Assembly: GCA_041690255.1 (NCBI GenBank)
Contig: JAWLHU010000012.1
Span: 62,001 to 126,000 of the forward strand
Direction of reading: 5' to 3'
Origin: JAWLHU01 sp041690255
GTDB lineage: Bacteria > Bacillota > Sulfobacillia > Symbiobacteriales > Symbiobacteriaceae
Length of the DNA: 64,000 bases
Below the pieces are notes generated by a model. The model was not told the origin of the DNA. It was given only the letters and a program-made list of their open reading frames with translations, and searched no databases. Numbering within the stretch: position 1 is the stretch's first letter; every line of letters begins with the position of its first letter. The position numbers were made by a program, and so were the translations under genes. Shown in pieces: positions 24,114-31,430 of this stretch.

Positions 24114-24860
24114 CTACGCCTTCGTGAAGAGGTAGATCGCCCAGCCCAGGCAGTCCCGGCCCCAGCGCAGGTATGCGTCCCTCCCCCGGCGGGCCCGGTC
24201 CAACAGCGCGGGTAGATCCGGATCATCCGGATGCGCCCTGGCGAACCGCTCGGCCGCCAGCCAGCGGCGCCCCTCGTACCGGTCCCAGTCCGACTGGCTG
24301 CTGACCACCGTGTAGAGCAGGGTGAGCCCCTCCTCCGCCCCGGCGGCGGCGTTCTCGGCGTGGGTCCCGTAGGCCTCCCTGACCTCACCGCTGGCGGCCT
24401 GGTACTCGGGGGTGGGCTCCTGCATCCAGTACGGCTCGCCCACGAGGACCTGGCCCCCGGGCTTCACCAACTCCGCCAGCCTGCGCAGCGTGCCCCTGTG
24501 CCCCTTGAAGACCCAACTGGCCCCCAGGCAGATCGCCAGGTCGAAACTGCCGGCTGGGGCCGAGAAGGCCGCACCGTCCATCTCCAGAAACTCCAGGGGG
24601 GAGCCCTCCGGAAGGCGCTCCTGCGCTGCCTTGCGGGCCGCTGCGACAAAGTCCGCCGAGATATCCACCCCGACACCGCTGATCTGGTAGCGCGAGGCGA
24701 TGCGCAGCAGGGGCTCCGCCTTGCCGCACGCAATGTCCAGGACCCGGGCACCGGGGGGCAGGTCCAACAGGTCGATGAGCTCATCGAAAGCAGCCGAGTT
24801 CATGGGGTTGAGGTAGGTCAGGGCCCCGCTGGTAATGGAGTGGTACCGCCGTGGATTCAT
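24114..24860 (-). CDS. class I SAM-dependent methyltransferase
   Basis: A ~248-residue Rossmann methyltransferase: PGARVLDIACGKAEPLLRIA (motif I), SGVGVDISADFVAAARKA (acidic loop), SFDLAICLGASWVFKG and LVKPGGQVLVGEPYW. The C-terminal third is helical with an aromatic YLRWGRDCLGWAIYLF end. Its substrate is unknown; small-molecule methylation is likely. ATG 24860 was preferred; the frame is open to GTG 24875. It is convergent with the ger operon and separated from it by only 12 bases. Confidence 0.85.
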   Translation of the reverse strand: MNPRRYHSITSGALTYLNPMNSAAFDELIDLLDLPPGARVLDIACGKAEPLLRIASRYQISGVGVDISADFVAAARKAAQERLPEGSPLEFLEMDGAAFSAPAGSFDLAICLGASWVFKGHRGTLRRLAELVKPGGQVLVGEPYWMQEPTPEYQAASGEVREAYGTHAENAAAGAEEGLTLLYTVVSSQSDWDRYEGRRWLAAERFARAHPDDPDLPALLDRARRGRDAYLRWGRDCLGWAIYLFTKA

Positions 24861-24903
24861 CGTTCGACCGACCACCTTTCCGGATGTGCCATATCCGGTA
24901 GGC

Positions 24904-25884
24904 TCATTCCGGTTCGGAACCGGAAACTCCTGCCGGATGCGCCCCGCGCCGGCGAGTTCCTGCGCGGTATATGAGGCTCGCCTCCTCGAGCAGGTCGATC
25001 AGCGGCTCGCGGCCGGCTAGACTGCGCAGCGGCATAGACTGCCCGATCTTCCGGATCATCCCTTCCAGGGTGAGGTCCTCCGCTGTGATGATCACCAGGT
25101 GAATCCCCCGGTAGAGGCAGATCCCGGCCTTGATCAGGTCCCGCACGTGCTGGGCATCGGCTTCGGCTTGCGTGAACCGGTCCGTGGCGCCAAAGTGTTG
25201 GGCGCCGTGGTACTCGAAGGCGACGTTGGGCGGGTAGAAGCGGTCCAGTTCGAGCCGCTCCCCGGTCAGCGGGTTGATCAGGAAGCCGGGCCGGGCGTTG
25301 TCGGTGAACTGGTCGGAGTCGATCAACAGCGACAGGTACTCCTGCATGATCGCCTCTCCGCCATATTTGGCCCGCTTCAGTCGCCGCCTCGCTTCGATTA
25401 CCTCGGCCTGCCCCCGCCTCAGGGCCGGGCTCCCCAAGGTGAAGCGGATCGGGCTGAGCCGCGTCGCCCGGGAGGTCTGGATCCATGAGGCCATCTCCAG
25501 CTGACCGATCCCCTTCTTCAGCGTGCCGATGCCCATGCGTGTCTGCTCCCGCAAGGCGGCATAGGTGAACTCGCCGGACGCCGAGCGGAAGCTCGGGATG
25601 GCCTGGAGCAAGCCGTAGAGCACCTTGGCTGAGCCACCTACGCCGGGCTCCCGCAACAGGCGAGCAGGCAGGCGCACGTTCGGCCCGCCGGGTGCAGGAC
25701 GATATGCCCTGGCCCGGTCCAGCCCAGCCTGGATCGTCTGTCGAGAGAGCCCTGTCCTGCTTCGCAGTTCGGCCGGGCCGGCGCTGGGGTGATGGCGCAG
25801 GGCGATCCAGATTACCTTGGCGGAGGCAACCAGGTCGGGATCGAGCAACAAGGAAAGGGGCACCGAGAGCATCCGATTATCCAC
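24904..25884 (-). CDS. winged-helix protein with PD-(D/E)XK-like nuclease domain
   Basis: A ~326-residue protein. Residues ~1-180 contain two helix-turn-helix-like units (LDPDLVASAKVIWIALRHHPSAGPAELRSRTGLSRQTIQAGLDRARAY; KVLYGLLQAIP...TYAALREQTRMGIGTLKKGIGQLEMASWI), as in replication-initiator or transcription-type wHTH proteins. The C-terminal part reads FLINPLTGERLELDRFYPP, NVAFEYHGAQHFG, DAQHVRDLIKAGICLYRGIHLVII, the arrangement of a D-ExY-x-G-x-QH endonuclease-like fold (D, E and K visible). GTG 25884 follows GGGGGTG. Upstream is a repeat-dense gap. The function is unknown; a DNA-targeting nuclease is inferred. Confidence 0.55.
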   Translation of the reverse strand: MDNRMLSVPLSLLLDPDLVASAKVIWIALRHHPSAGPAELRSRTGLSRQTIQAGLDRARAYRPAPGGPNVRLPARLLREPGVGGSAKVLYGLLQAIPSFRSASGEFTYAALREQTRMGIGTLKKGIGQLEMASWIQTSRATRLSPIRFTLGSPALRRGQAEVIEARRRLKRAKYGGEAIMQEYLSLLIDSDQFTDNARPGFLINPLTGERLELDRFYPPNVAFEYHGAQHFGATDRFTQAEADAQHVRDLIKAGICLYRGIHLVIITAEDLTLEGMIRKIGQSMPLRSLAGREPLIDLLEEASLIYRAGTRRRGAHPAGVSGSEPE

Positions 25885-25944
25885 GGGTACACCCCCAGAT
25901 CGGGTCTCTGACTGGAAAGTCGTGGGATATGGTTGGGACTCCTC

Positions 25945-26004
25945 GCGACTCTGACCGGTTTCGACCACATTGATCTCCCTGGAGGCGACGAAATCGGGCG
26001 GAGT
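25945..26004. repeat. REP-like palindromic element, copy 1
   Basis: GACTCTGACCGGTTTCG pairs imperfectly with CGAAATCGGGCGGAGTC across ~25 bases, so single-stranded DNA or RNA could form a long hairpin. Copy 2 begins 117 bases further on. Confidence 0.7.
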
Positions 26005-26061
26005 CGCCGCGCATCCGACCCGCAGGGCCCGGAGAATGCCGGAACACCGCACGCCTCCGAA

Positions 26062-26119
26062 CGACTCCGACCGATTTCGACCACTTCAGCCCCCCCTGGG
26101 GCGACGAAATCGGGCGGAG
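26062..26119. repeat. REP-like palindromic element, copy 2
   Basis: Same design as copy 1: GACTCCGACCGATTTCG and CGAAATCGGGCGGAG arms around a C-rich centre. Confidence 0.7.
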
Positions 26120-26255
26120 CCCCAGGGAGAGCCCACTCTTTCGCCGGGCGAACCCTATTGCTTCGCCGGGCGAACCGTTGCGAGGCCAACAGGACCCCCG
26201 GGACGGCGCTGGGCCGATTCGCCGGGGGTCCCCTGCTATTCCATGACGAACACCG

Positions 26256-26365
26256 GTCGATCACTGGCCCACTCCCGGTCGATCACTGGCCCACTCCCGG
26301 GCGACCGCCGGCCCACTCCCGAGCGCCCACCGGCCCACTCCCGGGCGACCTCCCGCCTACTCCGA
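26256..26365. repeat. 22-bp tandem repeat, five units
   Basis: Five consecutive units share GGCCCACTCCC (last unit CGCCTACTCC) with variable GATCACT/GACCGCC/GCCCACC leaders. The period of 22 is not a multiple of three. The array touches the end of the following minus-strand gene. There are no uniform spacers, so it is not a CRISPR. Confidence 0.75.
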
Positions 26366-26884
26366 GCCTTTGCTCTCCTGCCCCTGGCTGCCTGCCGCCG
26401 ACTGCCCGACCGGCATCCGCTTGATCCGATCGCCAACCGGCAGCGCCATGACCGGCTTCCCATCCTTGTCCCTCACGGCGATGCCATCCATCCAGAGCGT
26501 GACCCCCTTCGGTGCATCGATCCCCAGCACCGCGGCCAGGGCCGCGAAGCCGAAGCCGCACTCCGTACCCGACTCGTTCCACGTCAACCTCGCGGCCCGC
26601 TTGTCCCTCCGATCGCAGGGGCGCATCTCGAGGAACGGCCCGCTCTTCAACTCCTCCGGCGCATCGTTCAACGCGGCCACATCACCATCGAGGAAGAAGA
26701 TGCCGTACGGGAATGGCGAGGTTCCGCCATGCTCGGTGTTGGCCTGTCCAATCCACTCCGCCAGAACCGCTGTGCAGCGCGCCCAGTTGTCCTCGCTCAC
26801 GTGGATCCCCGCGCCCTTGTAGCGGGCATCCTTCACCTGAGACAGATCAAGAATCCGGCGCTCACGATCACCCGGGTCAGCCAT
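26357..26884 (-). CDS. hypothetical protein
   Basis: A 175-residue soluble protein, not recognised. The sequence looks like folded protein (RRILDLSQVKDARYKGAGIHVSEDNWARCTAVLAEWIGQANTEHGGT, PYGIFFLDGDVAALNDAPEELKSGPFLEMRPCDRRDKRAARLTW, KGVTLWMDGIAVRDKDGKPVMALPVGDRI) with a low-complexity tail. GAGGAGG lies upstream of its ATG, supporting a real gene. It is flanked by repeats on its 3' side. No function is proposed. Confidence 0.6.
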   Translation of the reverse strand: MADPGDRERRILDLSQVKDARYKGAGIHVSEDNWARCTAVLAEWIGQANTEHGGTSPFPYGIFFLDGDVAALNDAPEELKSGPFLEMRPCDRRDKRAARLTWNESGTECGFGFAALAAVLGIDAPKGVTLWMDGIAVRDKDGKPVMALPVGDRIKRMPVGQSAAGSQGQESKGSE

Positions 26885-26965
26885 ACGACATCCTCCTCAC
26901 CTGACATAATGATGCCTCTGGTTCCACATTATCTATTTCGATGTTCCCATTCATTATCCTTTAAC

Positions 26966-26987
26966 GTTTGCTGTAACACGTTGTAAC
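26966..26987 (+). promoter_or_regulatory. AT-rich upstream region with TGTAACA direct repeat
   Basis: TGTAACA occurs twice, ten bases apart (about 26971 and 26981), just before the lactonase gene in a clearly AT-richer stretch (26885-26990). It could be a regulator site; no exact promoter is claimed. Confidence 0.35.
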
Positions 26988-27011
26988 ATGTATGAAGAGG
27001 GGGTCTATCTG

Positions 27012-27731
27012 GTGCCAGACCATGCCATTCGCCGCTTTGCGGACCTGGCTACCCTGAGCCGAGCTGCCGCGGCGACGTTCGCAGCCCTCGCCGCCGAGGC
27101 GATCGCGTTGCGGGGACGGTACACGGCCGTACTCGCCGGGGGGCGCACGCCGGCGCAACTCCACCGGCTCCTGGCCACGGAGTACCACAGCGAGATCGAC
27201 TGGACCCGGGTCCATATCTTCTTTGGCGATGAGCGCTACCTGCCGCACAGCAGCCCTCTGAGCAACTATCACATGGCCCGCGAGACGCTCCTCGACCACG
27301 TGCCGGTCCCGATGAAGCAGATCCACCCCATGCCGACAGAACCGGCGGACCCCGACCAGGCAGCCAACGCCTACGATGCCTATCTGCGCGACACCGCGCC
27401 CATCTTCGACCTGCTCCTGCTCGGCATGGGCGCAGACGGGCACACCGCCTCCCTCTTCCCCGGCGCACCCGCCGTGAATGAGTGCGATCGCTGGGTCGTG
27501 CCGGTCAAGGCGAGCGCAGAGCCCCCGATCCGGCTCACCCTGACCCGGCCGGCCCTCGCCATGGCCCGCCGCACCCTCTTCCTTGTCGACGGTGCGGAGA
27601 AGCGACCCGTCTGGCAGGAGATCAAGGCCGACCCGGTCGCTGCGGCAGAGCGATACCCCGCCGCCAGAGTCGCCATGGAGGCCCGCCAGGTCGCCTGGTA
27701 CCTCACTACTTCGGTCGACAGCACCGACTAG
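27012..27731 (+). CDS. pgl: 6-phosphogluconolactonase
   Basis: Hydrolyses 6-phosphogluconolactone to 6-phosphogluconate, second step of the oxidative pentose phosphate pathway, in the cytosol. Family motifs are intact: AVLAGGRTPAQLHRLL, IFFGDERYLPHSSPLSNYHMARETLL, LLLLGMGADGHTASLFPG, RLTLTRPAL. About 239 residues, normal for the DevB/SOL family. GTG 27012 was chosen because AGAGGGGG lies upstream; ATG 26988 has no visible site. Placed before the PTS locus, it suggests that glucose 6-phosphate made there enters this pathway. Confidence 0.9.
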   Translation: MPDHAIRRFADLATLSRAAAATFAALAAEAIALRGRYTAVLAGGRTPAQLHRLLATEYHSEIDWTRVHIFFGDERYLPHSSPLSNYHMARETLLDHVPVPMKQIHPMPTEPADPDQAANAYDAYLRDTAPIFDLLLLGMGADGHTASLFPGAPAVNECDRWVVPVKASAEPPIRLTLTRPALAMARRTLFLVDGAEKRPVWQEIKADPVAAAERYPAARVAMEARQVAWYLTTSVDSTD

Positions 27732-27856
27732 AACGACCACTCCGACATAGAACCTTCGGACCATTCATCACAATGGTTCTTCCCACCCGCACCGAACCCA
27801 CTCCATAATAGGCAACGTCTATGCCAACAATCCCTCCCGCGAAAGGTGGGAATCAC

Positions 27857-30640
27857 GTGCGACGAATCGATCGGGTCCTCGAGTACGCTCGCAAGAGCTA
27901 TCGCCTGCGCAAGCAGGGCGTGACCGCTGAAGATGTGGCCGATGCTCTCGGCCTCGCCCGGTCGAATGCCAGTGCGGATCTCAATGCCCTCTGGAAGGAG
28001 GGTGCGCTGGTCAAGACCACCACCCGGCCCGTTCGCTACCTCCCGCCCACAGGTGGCAGCGCACCGGCCCCGAAGACCCCGAGCAGCGGGGTCGTGGCCA
28101 ACACCAGCCCCGCTGTCACCATAGCCGCCCCGGACGAAGACCCCTTCCAGGCGCTGGTCGGCTGGAAGGAGAGCCTCGCCCCCGCCATCAAGCAGGCCAA
28201 GGCGGCGGTGCTCTACCCCAGCGGCGGGTTGCACACCCTGATCTGCGGCCCCACCGGCGTGGGCAAATCCCGCCTGGTGGAGCTCATGTACCAGTTTGCC
28301 GTCCAGACCAGTGCGATCAAGCCCGGCACCCGCCTGGTCACCTTTAACTGCGCCGACTACTCGCACAACCCACAGTTGCTCCTCGCCCACCTCTTCGGCG
28401 TGGTGAAGGGCGCTTACACCGGCGCCGAGCGTGACCAGGTCGGCCTCGTGGAGCAGGCAGACGGCGGCATTCTCTTCCTCGATGAGGTCCATCGCCTCGT
28501 GCCCGAGGGCCAGGAGATGCTCTTCCGGCTCATGGACAAGGGGCTCTTCCGCCGCCTGGGCGAGACCCACGCGGAGCGGAGCGCCCGGACCATGATCGTC
28601 TGTGCGACCACCGAGCGGCTCGACTCCTCCCTGCTGCGAACCTTTACCCGCCGGATCCCCATGGTGATCAACCTGCCCGGCCTGAGCGAGCGGAGCCTCC
28701 GGGAGCGGCTGAAGTTCGTCAAGCACGCCTTCAACGACGAGGCCCGCAAGATGGGCGAGCCCCTGACGATCCACCCCGAGGCGCTGCGCTGTCTCATGCT
28801 CTACGACTGCCCCGGCAACATCGGCCAGTTGAGCAGCGATATCCAGCTCGCCTGCGCCCAGGCCTTCCTCCGCTTCCTGAGCGATCATCACTCCCCGATT
28901 GAGATCGGGCTCGATCTCCTCCCCGACCACGTCAAGCGGCAGATCCCTGGCGTGCGCCAGCGCAGCGCTGAACTGGAGGACCTCCTTCAGACACATGCAA
29001 AGGGATTGTTCCTGCGGCCGGGCACCTCGCCGCAGCAGGCCATGGCCGAGGAGCCCGAAGCCGGGCTGCCCAACTTCTACGCCTTTATGGAACAGGAGAC
29101 AGAGCGGCTCCTCGAAGCGGACTACACCCCCGATGCGATCCAGGCCCACCTCGGCGCCAGCGTAGAGGCCCGCTTCCAGCACTTCCTCAGCACCGTGCAA
29201 CGGCGGTACGAAGCCGATCGGAAGGAGTTGACCGCGGTGGTGGACCGGTCGGTGCTCGATGCGGTCGAGCAGGCGGTCGCCCTGGCCGAGGGGCACCTGC
29301 GGCGAGTCGTGCCCATGCGGGTGGTCTTCGGCCTCGCGCTGCACGTCAGTGCGGCGTTGGAGCGACTCCGCCTCAACACCACGGTCCCGTATCCACCACT
29401 GGAGTCGATCGAGGCGCATCATCCGCAGGAGTATGCCGCTGCCGCTGCCATGGTCCGGCTGCTCTCCGACCGGCTTCAGACCAGCTTCCCCGATGGCGAA
29501 GTGGGCTACACCGCTCTCTTCCTGGCGGCCGGCAAGACCGGCGAGCGGCCCAAGATCGGTCTCGCTGTCGCCTGCCATGGCGAGGGAATCGCCGCCGGTA
29601 TGGCCGCGGTCGCTGAGCATCTGGCCGGGCAGGTGGGCGTTCTGGCCCTGGACATGCCGCTGGATGAGCACGCCGAGGGCATCCTGGCCCGCCTGACCCA
29701 GTGGGTGGCCGAGGAGGAGTACGCCTCGGTCCTGCTCCTGGTCGACATGGGCTCCCTCGCCTTCATGGCCGGGCAGTTGCAGACCGCCACCGGTGCGGCG
29801 GTGCGGGTGATCCCCATGGCCAGCACGATCCTGCTTATTGAGGCGATCCAGCAGATCCAGCTCCCCGGGGTCACCCTCGACCAGGTCTATGACGGCGTGG
29901 TCGAGGCCCAGCGGCGCCTCTTCCTCTCCAAGTCCGAGGAGAGCCAGCGCCCTCCGATCATCGTCACCTGTTGCTTCACCGGCGAAGGGAATGCCCTGCT
30001 GTTGAAAAAGGTGGTCGAGAAGTCGCTTCGTGCATGGGAAGTGCCGGCTGAGGTCATACCCACCTCGATCACTCCCGGCACCGATGGTCAACGCATGATC
30101 CAGTCCCTGCTGGGCGGTCGCCGGCCGCTGGCCGTGATCGGCCCCCTCAGCCCCGCCATTCCCGGCGTGCCCTTCCTCTCCAGCGCCGAGATCGTGACCG
30201 CCGCCGGGCAGAACCGGCTCCGGGCCATTCTGCAGCAGCGGGGCCATGGGGCAGGACCCGAGATCCTGCTGACCGAGGACCCGCAGCCCGCTGACTTGGC
30301 GGAGACACTGGCGGAGAGCCTTGGCGAGCACTTCCTCTTCTCGAACCCGCGCACCCTGCTGCCCAAGGCCGCCGAGGTCACCGAGGCGCTGGAGTCAGAG
30401 TTTGGCACCCGCCTGCCCGGTGATATGCGAGTCGGCATGCTGATGCACCTGGCCTCCCTCGTAGAGCGGCGAGCGACCACCCGGAACATGGCGCAGTCCC
30501 CGGCCTCCCTTGAGCCGCACATGCTGCGCATTCTGCGCTGTCTCGCACCGCTCAGCCAGACCTTCCAGGTCACCTTCCTGCCCGAAGACCTCCTGCGGAT
30601 CCATGAGGTACTCCAGAATACACTCCGGTATGATGGGTAA
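27857..30640 (+). CDS. LevR/ManR-type sigma-54-dependent PTS-controlled activator
   Basis: A ~927-residue activator of the PTS operon. Order: N-terminal wHTH (ITRIDRVLEYARKSYRLR-like start, GLARSNASADLNAL), AAA+ domain with Walker A GPTGVGKS (~131-138), the sigma-54-contacting GAYTGA loop (~185-190) and FLDEVHRL, then a PRD-like helical region with H-containing segments (~ESIEAHHPQEYAAAAAMVRLL), an EIIA(Man)-like domain (IGLAVACHGEGIAAGMAAVAEHLAG, VLLLVDMGSL), an EIIB-like stretch (IIVTCCFTGEGNALLLKK) and a last PRD. GTG 27857 has AAAGGTGG upstream. PTS phosphorylation of the PRDs should tune it. A sigma-54 promoter lies directly downstream. Confidence 0.92.
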   Translation: MRRIDRVLEYARKSYRLRKQGVTAEDVADALGLARSNASADLNALWKEGALVKTTTRPVRYLPPTGGSAPAPKTPSSGVVANTSPAVTIAAPDEDPFQALVGWKESLAPAIKQAKAAVLYPSGGLHTLICGPTGVGKSRLVELMYQFAVQTSAIKPGTRLVTFNCADYSHNPQLLLAHLFGVVKGAYTGAERDQVGLVEQADGGILFLDEVHRLVPEGQEMLFRLMDKGLFRRLGETHAERSARTMIVCATTERLDSSLLRTFTRRIPMVINLPGLSERSLRERLKFVKHAFNDEARKMGEPLTIHPEALRCLMLYDCPGNIGQLSSDIQLACAQAFLRFLSDHHSPIEIGLDLLPDHVKRQIPGVRQRSAELEDLLQTHAKGLFLRPGTSPQQAMAEEPEAGLPNFYAFMEQETERLLEADYTPDAIQAHLGASVEARFQHFLSTVQRRYEADRKELTAVVDRSVLDAVEQAVALAEGHLRRVVPMRVVFGLALHVSAALERLRLNTTVPYPPLESIEAHHPQEYAAAAAMVRLLSDRLQTSFPDGEVGYTALFLAAGKTGERPKIGLAVACHGEGIAAGMAAVAEHLAGQVGVLALDMPLDEHAEGILARLTQWVAEEEYASVLLLVDMGSLAFMAGQLQTATGAAVRVIPMASTILLIEAIQQIQLPGVTLDQVYDGVVEAQRRLFLSKSEESQRPPIIVTCCFTGEGNALLLKKVVEKSLRAWEVPAEVIPTSITPGTDGQRMIQSLLGGRRPLAVIGPLSPAIPGVPFLSSAEIVTAAGQNRLRAILQQRGHGAGPEILLTEDPQPADLAETLAESLGEHFLFSNPRTLLPKAAEVTEALESEFGTRLPGDMRVGMLMHLASLVERRATTRNMAQSPASLEPHMLRILRCLAPLSQTFQVTFLPEDLLRIHEVLQNTLRYDG

Positions 30641-30656
30641 GATTCTGTATCATCGA

Positions 30657-30694
30657 TAGTGTATTGATCCAGGGCAATACAATACAGTGTATTA
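30657..30694 (+). promoter_or_regulatory. probable upstream activating sequence for the LevR-type activator
   Basis: GTATTG (30661-30666) and CAATAC (30675-30680) form an inverted repeat, and AATACA-GTG-TATT adds a second, overlapping one (30681-30693); AGTGTATT occurs twice. It is about 60-90 bases before the sigma-54 promoter, a normal activator distance. Confidence 0.6.
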
Positions 30695-30732
30695 TCGCGA
30701 ACCCGGAAAGCGGCGCCCGACAACGAAATGCA

Positions 30733-30791
30733 GAGACCGATCTCCCATTGGCACGACTCGTGCTCTAGTAGGAGGTCGGTCTCGTTCTTCT
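30733..30791 (+). terminator. terminator-like inverted repeat enclosing the sigma-54 promoter
   Basis: GAGACCGATCTCC (30733-30745) pairs with GGAGGTCGGTCTC (30771-30783) with one mismatch, followed by GTTCTTCT. An inner GCACG/CGTGC repeat adds stem. It would form in transcripts reading out of the activator gene, but sigma-54 transcripts start inside the right arm and escape it. Confidence 0.6.
30749..30764 (+). promoter_or_regulatory. sigma-54 (-24/-12) promoter of the PTS operon
   Basis: TGGCACGACTCGTGCT matches the consensus TGGCACGNNNNTTGCW except for one base. GG at 30750-30751 and GC at 30762-30763 are separated by exactly 10 bases. It lies about 50 bases before the HPr start and downstream of a gene for a GAYTGA-containing activator. 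Confidence 0.85.
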
Positions 30792-30814
30792 GATGGAGAC
30801 AGGGGGATTCACAG

Positions 30815-31072
30815 ATGGAACAAGCAGTCATTCTCACGAACGGAGCCGGACTACACGCCCGCCCGGCCTCGCTCTTCGCCCAGGCCGCCCAGCGCTTCAC
30901 CGCCACTGTCACCGTTCGCACGCAGACCAGGCAGGGCAATGCCAAATCGGTCCTCTCCCTGCTGGCTCTGGGAGCGAAGAAGGGCGACGAGGTGATCATC
31001 TCCGCTGAAGGTCCCGATGCGGAAGAGGCGGTCTCGACCTTGGTCGAGCTGACCCGTAACCTGCACGAGTAA
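30815..31072 (+). CDS. ptsH: PTS phosphocarrier protein HPr
   Basis: An 85-residue HPr: phospho-acceptor His14 in AGLHARPASLF and Ser45 in NAKSVLSLLALG, the position phosphorylated by HPr kinase in Firmicutes. It carries phosphate from EI to the EIIA encoded three genes on. Having HPr inside a sugar-specific operon is unusual. AGGGGG precedes the ATG. Confidence 0.95.
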   Translation: MEQAVILTNGAGLHARPASLFAQAAQRFTATVTVRTQTRQGNAKSVLSLLALGAKKGDEVIISAEGPDAEEAVSTLVELTRNLHE

Positions 31073-31102
31073 CCGTTCCCAAATCACCAGGGGGGGATTT
31101 AG

Positions 31103-31417
31103 ATGCACAAGATTCTGCTCGTCTGTGCCGCCGGTATGTCCACCAGCTACCTCGTCGAGAAGATGAAGAAGTCCGCCGCCGCCCGCAGCATCGAATGTGA
31201 GATCGTGGCCCACGCCACGCCCGACTTCAGCGAGATCTACCGGAACTACGACGTGATCCTGCTCGGTCCGCAGGTCCGGTTCCAGAAGGCCGCCTGGGCC
31301 CCGCTCGCCGAGGCAGCCGGCATTCCGCTCGATGTGATCAATCCCATGGACTACGGCACGGTGAACGGTGAGAAGGTCCTGGACCATGCTCTGAAGCTGA
31401 TTGCCAGCAAGAAGTAG
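31103..31417 (+). CDS. PTS lactose/cellobiose-type EIIB
   Basis: A 104-residue EIIB of the Lac/ChbB family: MHKILLVCAAGMSTSYLVEKM with phosphocysteine Cys8, then LLGPQVRFQ and DVINPMDYGTVNGEKVLDHAL. It accepts phosphate from EIIA and passes it to the sugar in EIIC. Normal family length. Confidence 0.94.
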   Translation: MHKILLVCAAGMSTSYLVEKMKKSAAARSIECEIVAHATPDFSEIYRNYDVILLGPQVRFQKAAWAPLAEAAGIPLDVINPMDYGTVNGEKVLDHALKLIASKK

Positions 31418-31430
31418 GGAGGTACCCGCA

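Larger units (their letters stand above)
25885..26356. repeat. repeat-dense intergenic region
   Basis: A 472-base gap with three repeat types: two ~60-bp REP-like palindromes (25945-26004 and 26062-26119), three copies of TTCGCC-G-GGCGAA or its half (about 26140, 26161, 26218), and a 22-bp tandem array (26256-26365). No gene or RNA was recognised. Confidence 0.8.

Noticed and set aside
26256..26365. CRISPR array
   Set aside because: Units are contiguous 22-bp repeats without unique spacers; no cas genes nearby.
27728..30331. Very long minus-strand open frame opposite the LevR-type activator
   Set aside because: Shadow of a high-GC gene: no recognisable domains, while the plus strand has a complete AAA+ activator.
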